A stretch of 64,000 bases of DNA from Shimia aestuarii (GTDB taxonomy: Bacteria; Pseudomonadota; Alphaproteobacteria; Rhodobacterales; Rhodobacteraceae), in contig NZ_FOTQ01000001.1 in NCBI RefSeq assembly GCF_900114635.1, positions 186,001 through 250,000 of the forward strand, read 5' to 3'. Position 1 is the first letter of the stretch; the number at the start of each line of letters is the position of its first letter. Under the pieces are notes generated by a model. That model had not been told where the DNA came from and made no database searches. It saw nothing but the letters and a program-made list of their open reading frames with translations. A program made the translations under genes and the position numbers. Below are positions 46,460-53,611 of the stretch, in pieces.

Positions 46460-48437
46460 GTTGCTGCCCCTCTAGCTGCACCTTGTTCAGATCGGTGATG
46501 CCCTTAGCGACAATCTCCGCTTCTTTGGTTTCGGATTGCAGGCGGTCACTCCAATACTTGTAGGAAAGCTCGTCGTCGGCTTCCTTCGCCGCCTGCTGGA
46601 GCTTCGCCATTTCAAGCTGCATCTGGAGTTGAATAAGCTGCTGCTGCGCTTGTTGCTGCGCCTGTGCTTGCTGCTGCTGCGCTTGCACGTTCTGCTGCGC
46701 CGCCTGCTGTGCCGCCTGTGATTTCGGGTTGATTACGTAGCTGTCGCCATTGTCTAGGCCAGCAAAATTGCACCAATCCATGACCGTATTGTAGACGGTG
46801 GAAATATCCGCAAGGACGCCGTTTTGCCCTGCTTGGATCGCTTGTAGCTGGAAGCTGAGAAGCTGCTGCAAGGTGCGCTGCATATGTGTGCGCTCCCCTG
46901 CGGATAGGCCAGCTTTCACGCTGCATCGCTGTCGTGCGCGCCATTGCGTAGGATCAACGCTTGTCCACTCGCCAGCCATCTTTAGCTCTAGCGGTGCGTT
47001 GGAATAGGTCCGCATAAAGTAGTGCATGAGCAGGTAAATCGGGCGGATGAATGTTTCCGCTAGGTTCCTGCCCATGAACGTAACCATGAGTTCGCGCTGT
47101 GCGTATTGCCGCTCAATACCGTAAGCGGTTTCGCCTACTAGCTGCGCGTCTGCGCTCATCATGTCCAAGGCTGCGCCGCCCTTTTCTGTGCGGCGTTTGT
47201 CTTGGTACTCTAGGGCGGCGAGAATAGACGGACCCAAGTCGCGGTGTTCGACTTTGACAGGGATGCGGTTCATATCCTTGGTACGCACGGCGTTAGAGCC
47301 TTGCGCCATGTCGTCAAAGTTGTGGATATGCGGGTCGCCAATCCACGTCCCAAAGATCATACGCTGCTGGTTATCAACCCAATTGCGCATAAACTCTGTC
47401 TTGTAGTCCTGCACCGATTTCAGTCGGTCAAACAGGGATTCCCCGGCGATACGGTGACTTGATAGGAACGCCGTACCAACCGCGTAGGGGATCACTTCTG
47501 CGGGTTCGTAATCCAGCACGTAGTTAGAGGCGAGTAGGACGCGGTAGCGCTCTGCTATTCCATCATCGTCCAGATCGGCCATAACGTAGCACTCGTAGCA
47601 CTCAATATACTGCTGCGGTGTGGACGACGCGTAGCGCGTTTGCTGGTGCGACTTGTCGCGCGCCCGTGGCGTGATGTTCTGTTCGCCTGTGACGTGCTGC
47701 AACTCGTCTACGATTTGGCGCTTGTAGCCCATCTTGATAAGCTCTGAGCGCGTGTAATACAGGCGCTCAGCGAAGAAGCTTAGGTTTTGGATTTCGGTGT
47801 CTGTCGCGTTGGCGGTGTAGATGATGTTTTCGAATGGCACCGCGTCAAACAAGAACGCGCGGTCAGTTGTGGTGACAATGATCTTGTCTTTTTTCAGTTC
47901 CCGTCGCTCGTTAGGCGCGCGTGGGATCAGGAGCGCCGCAATCACCTCATTAGGGAATGGGTCGCCGTTGTCGTCAGTGAGTGGAATTGAACGCGTCGAT
48001 ACCTCGTCTTCCACTCGGATTTTAGCGGCGCAGTTGCGCAGTAGCAGCGCGTCTTTGATCGCCTCTTGCAGTTCAAGGAACCCGGCGTTCTGTTCGATGA
48101 TTACGTGATTGACCGCGTTGCTTTCCGCTCTGGCGTGTTCTTCGTCTTCCTTGCCTTTGGCTTCAAACTCTACCAGCGCGTCTGTGCTGAGCATCGGCGT
48201 CAGTTGTGCCAATACCGCGTTTACCATGTCGCCTACGTCAGTCGATACGATAGCGGCGCGGTCCTCTGGTACGCGCGGGTCTGCGTCCTGAGTACGTCCC
48301 GGCGCATTGCCAAAGTAGTAATTCAGCGCTTCCTCGTGCTGTTGCTGCATCGCCTGTTGATCGACGTTTTCAGCATTCGCAATCTCTTGCTGGAGGATGC
48401 CGCGTAGGTCTTCTTGTTTTTTGGTCTGCTTAATCAT
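46392..48437 (-). CDS. Portal protein
   Basis: 681 residues, in the size range of P22/SU10-like podovirus portals. Recognisable features: acidic N-terminal helix region, HVIIEQNAGFLELQEAIKDAL, RVLLASNYVLDYEP and a C-terminal Gln/Ala-rich coiled coil (residues about 575-620) that would form the barrel. It should form the dodecameric DNA channel. Overlaps the large terminase by 4 bases. Confidence 0.85.
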   Translation of the reverse strand: MIKQTKKQEDLRGILQQEIANAENVDQQAMQQQHEEALNYYFGNAPGRTQDADPRVPEDRAAIVSTDVGDMVNAVLAQLTPMLSTDALVEFEAKGKEDEEHARAESNAVNHVIIEQNAGFLELQEAIKDALLLRNCAAKIRVEDEVSTRSIPLTDDNGDPFPNEVIAALLIPRAPNERRELKKDKIIVTTTDRAFLFDAVPFENIIYTANATDTEIQNLSFFAERLYYTRSELIKMGYKRQIVDELQHVTGEQNITPRARDKSHQQTRYASSTPQQYIECYECYVMADLDDDGIAERYRVLLASNYVLDYEPAEVIPYAVGTAFLSSHRIAGESLFDRLKSVQDYKTEFMRNWVDNQQRMIFGTWIGDPHIHNFDDMAQGSNAVRTKDMNRIPVKVEHRDLGPSILAALEYQDKRRTEKGGAALDMMSADAQLVGETAYGIERQYAQRELMVTFMGRNLAETFIRPIYLLMHYFMRTYSNAPLELKMAGEWTSVDPTQWRARQRCSVKAGLSAGERTHMQRTLQQLLSFQLQAIQAGQNGVLADISTVYNTVMDWCNFAGLDNGDSYVINPKSQAAQQAAQQNVQAQQQQAQAQQQAQQQLIQLQMQLEMAKLQQAAKEADDELSYKYWSDRLQSETKEAEIVAKGITDLNKVQLEGQQREAQQARTNGAAERATNAGENT

Positions 48438-49723
48438 CCAAAACGCCTTCCTGAGCGCGGCTGGAATGCGCTAGGCAGTCTCCCCCAATTAGGGGAAACG
48501 GCTTGATGCATTCCGAGTACGTAAGTTTGAACGCTGTCGAAGTAGTGACTTTCCCACGAATGCAGCGGCGTCATTTTGTGGACGCGGCGCAACTCGTCGT
48601 AGTCGCTGCGATAACCGAATAGGGCTTCGACTAGCGTGGTTGTGTCCTCTTGATCGAACCAAGCGTGAGACAAGAAGTGCCGCACCTGCTCAATCGCTTC
48701 GTGTTTTTGGCGGCACCTTGGCGCAATCGTCACAGGAACGCCGCTAGCTTGCTCTACAATCTCTTTGCGCGTGGTGCCTGTGCTCAGGTCCGTCACGTTA
48801 CCGTCATGCGGTAGAATGATGTGATTAACCGGGAACGGCAGTGTTTCCCAATCCCGCACCATGTCGGATAGCTTCGTGTGCTGATACGCGCGGCAATAAA
48901 TGGCGCGGTGTTCGGTGCCTGCGTTCTGCCAGAATGTAGCAACCATGAGGTCTGACCAGCCAAGGTCTAGGCTTACAACGGTATCAAGGATGCTGTCGTA
49001 CTTGACTTGCGTGATGCGGCCCTGCTCTTGCGCCTGCTGCATTTCCTTGGCGAGATACGCGCCGCGAATAGCTGCATTGAAGCTGCACAAGAGTTCTTGC
49101 TGAAACTCTGCATCGCTCATTTCGCGCTGCATCGCTTTCACCTCATTAGGTGAGAGCACGTCAGTATCATGTACGGTTAAGATGTGGTGCGACCAGTCTG
49201 GATCGTCTTGTGTGCGCGCGTACTCGTATAGTTCAAAGAGCAGGTTGTGGCGTCCTGCTGGTGTGCCTTGGATAACGGCGCGTCCGTTGCGGTCTGCCAG
49301 CATCGGGCGAATGACCAGCTTCCAAGCTGGAGACGGGATCAACTGCGCTTCGTCCAGTACAACGCGGTCTGCATACTGCCCTCTGAGGCTGTCGTATGTT
49401 TCCGCTCCTAGAAGCTGGATGCGCGCGCCGTTGGGGAAATCGACGCGTAATTCTTGCTCATTGAATTGGATGGCTGGAATGTCGCGTGTGAATTGCTTGA
49501 TGTAGTCCCACGCAATGCGCTTCGCCTGCTTGAATGTGGGCGCGATATAGAAGCCGCGCCAATCACCTAATTGGGTAGTGAGCGCGTCTGCGGTTAACTC
49601 TGCGATTGCTTGAAAGGTCTTACCAAAGCGACGGTGAACAACTCTCACGGCGAAGCGCGCGGCTGTCGAATACAACCGCGCCTGCTCAGGTCTAAAGTTG
49701 ATCTGTACGTTTACGTCACTCAT
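48434..49723 (-). CDS. terL: Large terminase subunit
   Basis: 429 residues. Walker A variant VVHRRFGKT near residue 29, Walker B plus catalytic Glu VVLDEAQ near residue 121, motif III region IQGTPAG, and a nuclease domain beginning SLDLGWSD near residue 240 with further acidic residues. It packages DNA into the procapsid. Overlaps terS by 8 bases and portal by 4. Confidence 0.9.
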   Translation of the reverse strand: MSDVNVQINFRPEQARLYSTAARFAVRVVHRRFGKTFQAIAELTADALTTQLGDWRGFYIAPTFKQAKRIAWDYIKQFTRDIPAIQFNEQELRVDFPNGARIQLLGAETYDSLRGQYADRVVLDEAQLIPSPAWKLVIRPMLADRNGRAVIQGTPAGRHNLLFELYEYARTQDDPDWSHHILTVHDTDVLSPNEVKAMQREMSDAEFQQELLCSFNAAIRGAYLAKEMQQAQEQGRITQVKYDSILDTVVSLDLGWSDLMVATFWQNAGTEHRAIYCRAYQHTKLSDMVRDWETLPFPVNHIILPHDGNVTDLSTGTTRKEIVEQASGVPVTIAPRCRQKHEAIEQVRHFLSHAWFDQEDTTTLVEALFGYRSDYDELRRVHKMTPLHSWESHYFDSVQTYVLGMHQAVSPNWGRLPSAFQPRSGRRFG

Positions 49724-49982
49724 CGGGCGGCGGCTCCGGTTCTGAGGTCTTCCCTAATTGGGGATCGCCGCCGATTGTGACTGTGATCGTCGCGCCTTCG
49801 CCCGCTTGGTGCTCAACCGCTTTCAGTTTCGGGTGCGTGTATTCGATCAGCTTTAGCGCCAACTGGTCTTTCTTATCCCCGTCTAAAGCACTGTTGAAAC
49901 GCCGGGCAAGGTAACGCAGCGGGTCACACTCCATGCGCCGCAACACGTTTGCTGCACTCTCTCTACGCGGTCGTCCTGCCAT
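49716..49982 (-). CDS. Probable small terminase subunit
   Basis: 88 residues directly upstream of terL and overlapping it. Basic N-terminus (AGRPRRESAANVLRR), helical middle, and an acidic Pro-rich tail. Position and size fit a small terminase, which recognises the packaging site. First gene of the late operon, behind the promoter at 50037. Confidence 0.65.
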   Translation of the reverse strand: MAGRPRRESAANVLRRMECDPLRYLARRFNSALDGDKKDQLALKLIEYTHPKLKAVEHQAGEGATITVTIGGDPQLGKTSEPEPPPDE

Positions 49983-50008
49983 GACTTAATATCCTATAAA
50001 GCTCTGTT

Positions 50009-50037
50009 ATTGTTGCATAAATGCAACTGAATGTCAA
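50009..50037 (-). promoter_or_regulatory. Late promoter with internal operator
   Basis: Leftward -35 TTGACA (50037-50032), 17-base spacer, -10 AACAAT (50014-50009), start near 50002, 20 bases before terS. The dyad GTTGCAT-AA-ATGCAAC (50012-50027) sits between the boxes. Confidence 0.6.
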
Positions 50038-50091
50038 GTGCTTAATTTGTTAATTGGCGAGGCGGAAATCAACCGGGGGATGAATGGATAC

Positions 50092-50124
50092 CCTAGTTAG
50101 GTAATCTGTCTAACGCGTTATAAG
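50092..50124 (+). promoter_or_regulatory. Composite palindrome pair E3
   Basis: CCTAGTTAGG (50092) and TAACGCGTTA (50111), again 19 bp start to start, same order as E1. Confidence 0.6.
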
Positions 50125-50231
50125 CTCGATCTGGCGCGGCGCGGTCTTTCGAGCATTGACGCCTTATAGGGAAACGAAAGCCGGTCCTCGGGGGGAGGTC
50201 GGGAAGTAGGGGAGTTTCTAAGAAACTCTCT

Positions 50232-50288
50232 CCCTACCCTACTTCCCTACCACCCGCACGTTGGGACAGGTAGGGAAGTAAGGTAGGG
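50232..50288. repeat. 20-bp inverted repeat
   Basis: CCCTACCCTACTTCCCTACC (50232-50251) matches 50269-50288 in inverse with one mismatch; 17-base loop. Flanked by further GTAGGG words. Confidence 0.7.
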
Positions 50289-50340
50289 AATCCCGACCGC
50301 CTTCCCTACCTGCTAACCCATTGTTTTTAAAGGATATTTT

Positions 50341-51885
50341 TTATTCATCTGCGCCAGAGGTAGGGAGAGCATCGCTTTCCGTTACCCTAGTTAGGTAATG
50401 ATGCACCTCTTTACGCCGCTCAAAGGAAAGCGTCAGCGTACTACCGTCGCGCTCCAAAATTCCTTTGTTCTGTAGTCCTGTGAGCGTCTTCTTTATATCA
50501 CTCTTCTTGTGTTTGGCCTCTGATCTACCGGGCCAATCTTCAAGCATATGGTCAACTAACTCGTCATAATCTGGCGCGCGTTTTTGTGTGTGTAAGTATC
50601 CAAACACCACATCGACAATTCTGGCTTGGTTCTTACCCAGCGTCGTGTACCAGTCTGGCGCTTCCTGTGTCTGCGCGTCTTTCGGAGCGTCAGATTTGAG
50701 GCGCACACTATTTACCACTGGCGCTTCTGCGTATTTGGTTATCTCGTTACCATTTTCGTCAATCGACTGGTAAGCAAGCTCAGGGCAGTCGTTTACAATA
50801 ACCATATCGTACACGAGCGGATCGTAGCGAGCGCCGCGATACTTGGGATTTGGGTATGCCTCTACCTGTAGCGCCGTTTTACTAGAGCGCTTCTGTGTCG
50901 CCTGTCCGTCTGTAGCATCTACGACAACGCCAGCACCTTTAGGGACCATATACTTTTCATTATGATCTTCGCTGCTTTTAGTAGGGTGGCAGAGAATTTT
51001 GACGTGCGCCTTGTAGTATCTGGCAAGTACGAATGCGGCGTCTACAAACGGCTTCATAATATCGTCGCGGTTGCGATCCTCGTAGCTACTGTATGCCTGC
51101 ATCGTGTCGATGATGATTAGGTCGTAATTTGCAAACGGGTTAGCGGCTACGAACGCCTCAGCCGCTTCTGCATTTAGGATTAGCGAGCGGTCAAGGACGT
51201 GTATTTTGTCTCTCACCTCATTAGGGAAGTTGTGATAGTGTATTGTGGCATAAAAGCACGCCTTGACGTCCGAATAGTTCTCACCGGCGAATATGCAACC
51301 AGCGTTGAAATTGAGCGTCGGGTATTTAGGCGAAAGGTGACGCTTACTAGCGAACGTCAATAGCTCAAACGCGGCGACTGTAGTTTTGAACGAACCTTTA
51401 GGGCCAGTGTAACAGGTGACGTATCCGGCGATGTAGATGTTCTCTACGACAAACTCAGTAGTTATCTTCTCGTCAAGCACCTCTCCAAGCGTCCGCGCCC
51501 GTAGGTCCGGTTTTGCTCGTTCGGCGTCCTTCTTGCGTTGACGTTGACCAGTGAGTGTCGCTTGTATGTGGCTGGCCCATTGCTGCTGAAATTGTGGATC
51601 GTTGATCTTATCTGGCGGAACCATGTCTAACAGATAACGTGTGAACTCGGCATCGTCGGTAAAGTTCACTAAGTTATCAGGCGGCGGCGCTGTCGGTTCT
51701 GGCTCTGTGTGCGGCGCTGGCGGCGGTAGGTTAATTATCTCGTTTGCCTGCTCCATATAAGGCGCAAGCTCTTCTTCGGTGTACTCGTCGCCGTCGGCCA
51801 TAAAGACGCCCATTGCAGCTAGAGTTTTTTCCATTTCTTCTAGAGTGTCGTTCGTGCTCGGCGGAATTGATCCGTTATCTGGCAT
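50341..51885 (-). CDS. RepA-like RecA-fold ATPase (AAA_25 type)
   Basis: 514 residues. Central RecA-fold domain with Walker A TGPKGSFKTT near residue 165, Walker B DLIIIDTMQAYSS near 255 and ILCHPTKS motif; C-terminal winged-helix-like region. An acidic Pro-rich N-terminus of about 100 residues. Resembles RepA/hexameric helicase-like replication proteins of plasmids and satellites. I see no primase domain. Likely drives element replication. Ribosome site GAGG. Confidence 0.75.
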   Translation of the reverse strand: MPDNGSIPPSTNDTLEEMEKTLAAMGVFMADGDEYTEEELAPYMEQANEIINLPPPAPHTEPEPTAPPPDNLVNFTDDAEFTRYLLDMVPPDKINDPQFQQQWASHIQATLTGQRQRKKDAERAKPDLRARTLGEVLDEKITTEFVVENIYIAGYVTCYTGPKGSFKTTVAAFELLTFASKRHLSPKYPTLNFNAGCIFAGENYSDVKACFYATIHYHNFPNEVRDKIHVLDRSLILNAEAAEAFVAANPFANYDLIIIDTMQAYSSYEDRNRDDIMKPFVDAAFVLARYYKAHVKILCHPTKSSEDHNEKYMVPKGAGVVVDATDGQATQKRSSKTALQVEAYPNPKYRGARYDPLVYDMVIVNDCPELAYQSIDENGNEITKYAEAPVVNSVRLKSDAPKDAQTQEAPDWYTTLGKNQARIVDVVFGYLHTQKRAPDYDELVDHMLEDWPGRSEAKHKKSDIKKTLTGLQNKGILERDGSTLTLSFERRKEVHHYLTRVTESDALPTSGADE

Positions 51886-51915
51886 GTTTTACCTCAGTAT
51901 TTCTGAAAATTTCCC

Positions 51916-51944
51916 TTGACAAACAAGGGGTTATACGCTATAAC
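51916..51944 (+). promoter_or_regulatory. Rightward sigma70 promoter of a small RNA
   Basis: TTGACA (51916-51921), 17-base spacer, TATAAC (51939-51944): near consensus. The spacer and -10 contain the dyad TTATA-CGC-TATAA (51931-51943), a relative of TAACGCGTTA, so the promoter is probably repressible. Confidence 0.7.
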
Positions 51945-51950
51945 TAGGCT

Positions 51951-52020
51951 ATTACCTCACCTAGTTAGGTTACTAGGCCCGCCGCGCGTTTTTAGCCTTT
52001 TCGCGTAGCGGGCCTTTTTT
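51951..52020 (+). ncRNA. Predicted ~70-nt antisense regulatory RNA
   Basis: The interval from the promoter to a strong intrinsic terminator has no open frame. It lies antisense to the leader of rep, between rep (starts 51885) and the 73-residue gene. It includes repeat copy 51960. By analogy, satellite P4 immunity and many replicons use such counter-transcribed RNAs. Transcription is inferred only. Confidence 0.6.
51976..52020 (+). terminator. Intrinsic terminator of the small RNA
   Basis: GGCCCGC (51976-51982) pairs with GCGGGCC (52008-52014), inner CGCG/CGCG pairing, then T6. On the opposite strand no T run follows, so it works rightward. Confidence 0.85.
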
Positions 52021-52059
52021 CTCACTTAACCTATCAAGCGTGTATCGAAGTCCACACCT

Positions 52060-52281
52060 TTACTCCTTAACTTCGAAAGACGTGATGAAGATTGCATACA
52101 TACTGAGGTAGCCGCACACGCAGCATTCTTGCGCTTGCGTCAGCGGCTTTTTGGTATAGATCACCGCCTCTGATTTATCGTCTGGGATATGTATATCCGC
52201 GATGTTGATAGGCGATTTCGGTCTTCCGAAAAACCATGCGGCGTTCGCGATTATCTCGTCTGGTGTGTGTGGATTAGGCAT
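52060..52281 (-). CDS. Small element protein, 73 residues
   Basis: No family recognised. N-terminus PHTPDEIIANAAWFFGRP; a CCVCG cluster near residue 55 could bind metal. The ribosome site GGGGA is the right end of repeat copy 52292. Part of the early operon. Confidence 0.55.
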   Translation of the reverse strand: MPNPHTPDEIIANAAWFFGRPKSPINIADIHIPDDKSEAVIYTKKPLTQAQECCVCGYLSMYAIFITSFEVKE

Positions 52282-52292
52282 TTTTAGTTCCC

Positions 52293-52538
52293 CTAATTAG
52301 GTTTGCGTTTCTTTAGACAAGCGCCGCATTTCAATTCCATTTTGTTTTTGCGGCGCTTGAGCTTGTCGATTTGTGTGACGCATTCTTTTTTGCAGGCGTC
52401 ACAGGTGTAATGCGCTTCCATACGGCCTTGGTCGCCGCGCTTAAGCTCTACGTAGAGCAAGAGACGAGCGGGCCAGCCACTCCGCTCAAGCATACGCTTG
52501 AAGTAGTCAGGGCTTTTCTTGAGCGCATTAGTGACCAT
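52293..52538 (-). CDS. Small zinc-ribbon-like protein, 81 residues
   Basis: Two Cys pairs, CDACKKEC and KCGACLKK, in a basic Lys/Arg-rich C-terminal half form a probable zinc ribbon, suggesting nucleic-acid or protein binding. Its stop codon lies in repeat copy 52292. Overlaps the next upstream gene by TGATG. Confidence 0.6.
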   Translation of the reverse strand: MVTNALKKSPDYFKRMLERSGWPARLLLYVELKRGDQGRMEAHYTCDACKKECVTQIDKLKRRKNKMELKCGACLKKRKPN

Positions 52539-52861
52539 CAGTTGAGTTTGCGCTTGGATTGCAGTTGCGTCGCATTCTCAAGTTGTTGCTGCAAAGCGTT
52601 GATCTGGCGTTGCAGCTTACGAATGTCGTCATAATCTTGGTGGCCCCATTCGTTGAGGCGCGTTTCGATAGCGGTCAGCTTGTCGATGATAGCAAGCGAC
52701 TGTTTGCGTAGTTCGTCTTGGCCGCTGAGCAGGGCGCGTAGGAACGCTACCACTGTCTCTAGGCGCTCGTTGTACGCCTGCATCTGAGCGAGGAACGTAG
52801 TAGGTTCTTGGCCCTCAGAGGTTGCGAACAACATGTCGTATAATCCGACTTGTTTAGTCAT
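52538..52861 (-). CDS. Coiled-coil small protein, 107 residues
   Basis: Mostly helical with heptad-like Leu/Ile spacing over residues 30-100 and a Gln-rich end. No domain recognised. Early operon member. Confidence 0.6.
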   Translation of the reverse strand: MTKQVGLYDMLFATSEGQEPTTFLAQMQAYNERLETVVAFLRALLSGQDELRKQSLAIIDKLTAIETRLNEWGHQDYDDIRKLQRQINALQQQLENATQLQSKRKLN

Positions 52862-52875
52862 TGGGTTAGCCTTTC

Positions 52876-53139
52876 TTAGTGTTTGTCGTAGTACGGCGCA
52901 GCTAGTGCCGCTTCCAGCGCCGCTATTCGGTCCTCTTGAGCGCGGATCGTGTTCATAAGCTGCTCAATGATTGTGTTGTGCGAGTTGACGCCGTTGTTGA
53001 GCGTGGTCGCCGCCTTCGAAAGCTCGTTGATTTGAGCGTCTTGAGTTGAAAGCACGCCGCCTACTCGATCGACAAAGTGCATAACTTCGCCTTTGGTGGC
53101 GGGTTCGTTCGGGTCGTAACCTAATTGGGTGTCACTCAT
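52876..53139 (-). CDS. Coiled-coil small protein, 87 residues
   Basis: After an N-terminal TQLGYDPNEP segment, an amphipathic helix with regular hydrophobic spacing (IIEQLMNTIRAQEDRIAALE) continues to the end. Repeat copy 53120 lies in its first codons. Overlaps the HTH gene by 4 bases. Confidence 0.6.
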   Translation of the reverse strand: MSDTQLGYDPNEPATKGEVMHFVDRVGGVLSTQDAQINELSKAATTLNNGVNSHNTIIEQLMNTIRAQEDRIAALEAALAAPYYDKH

Positions 53140-53336
53140 ACCGCGATCCCCGCACTGTTGGTGCGTTCGCGCTCTGCTTCATATTCGAGAATGTCGCTCA
53201 GTCGGTACAACACCTTCTTGTGACCGAGTTTGATAAACTTCGGACCTGCGCCACGGCAACGTACTACCGCAAGCGAACCTACAGTCGTATGCCAGCGGTC
53301 GGCTAGCTCTTGAGTGGTGAGGAAAGTCTCTTTCAT
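53136..53336 (-). CDS. AlpA/excisionase-like HTH protein
   Basis: 66 residues. LTTQELADRWHTTVGSLAVV...KFIKLGHKKVLYRLSDI is the MerR-like HTH_17 pattern of AlpA and excisionases. First gene of the early operon. In P4-like satellites and PICIs such proteins activate integrase/excision and early genes. It is the only clear DNA-binding regulator in the element, although too small to resemble a CI repressor. Confidence 0.75.
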   Translation of the reverse strand: MKETFLTTQELADRWHTTVGSLAVVRCRGAGPKFIKLGHKKVLYRLSDILEYEAERERTNSAGIAV

Positions 53337-53460
53337 AATGCCACCATTCCCCTACTTAGGGGTTGTCGGCAGTGCCCGAGTTTGCCAGTGGTGCCGTCGT
53401 GTTTTGTTACGCAGTCTGAGGCGAATGTTCTGCGGGGGGCTATTCTTGCTAAGCTATTGT

Positions 53461-53489
53461 AATCTAACAGTAATTTACGATAATGTCAA
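53461..53489 (-). promoter_or_regulatory. Early leftward promoter
   Basis: TTGACA (53489-53484), 17-base spacer, TAGATT (53466-53461); start near 53454, about 118 bases before the HTH gene. GTTGCAAA words lie 20-55 bases upstream. Confidence 0.6.
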
Positions 53490-53551
53490 GCACTATTTTC
53501 GGAAATGACTTTGCAACTTTGCAACATTGGCTTTGCAAGTTAGCAAAAACA

Positions 53552-53570
53552 AATTACTCATATTTTACTC
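53552..53570 (+). other. Probable integrase arm-binding repeats, right
   Basis: AATTACTCA (53552-53560) and TTTTACTC (53563-53570) match the words next to attL. Confidence 0.45.
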
Positions 53571-53611
53571 GTCGTTAAGATTTTGTTAACCTTATTAGGT
53601 AGTTAGCCTTA

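Larger units (their letters stand above)
49983..50340. other. 358-base noncoding region: candidate origin, packaging or control site
   Basis: No gene seen. It contains the late promoter and operator (50009-50037), composite pair E3 (50092-50124), the dyad GAGTTTCT-A-AGAAACTC (50212-50228), a long inverted repeat (50232-50288) and an AT-rich end next to the rep stop codon. Confidence 0.55.
38455..53599 (-). repeat. Family of 25 dispersed 10-bp near-palindromes, CCYAAYKRGG
   Basis: First bases (each 10 bp): 38455, 38831, 39033, 39311, 39385, 39724, 40896, 42312, 43898, 44416, 46079, 46218, 47945, 48484, 49141, 49566, 49753, 50092, 50386, 51216, 51960, 52292, 53120, 53351, 53590. The core form is CCTAATTAGG/CCCAATTGGG. 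Thirteen are symmetric; of twelve asymmetric ones, eleven have the intact CCYAA half first on the leftward strand and one (in int) on the rightward strand. Fifteen lie in genes, three over stop codons, seven in noncoding DNA. Two decayed copies may be at 42743 and 47906. Confidence 0.85.

Noticed and set aside
50941-51400. CCTTTAGGG words at about 50937 and 51386
   Set aside because: They lack the 10-bp spacing of the dispersed family and both fall on Gly-Pro-Lys-Gly or Pro-Lys codons.
38455-53599. Dispersed sites as restriction or codon artefacts
   Set aside because: Equal use of all three reading frames and presence in noncoding DNA exclude a codon effect; the directional bias argues against a simple symmetric methylation site, although that is not fully excluded.
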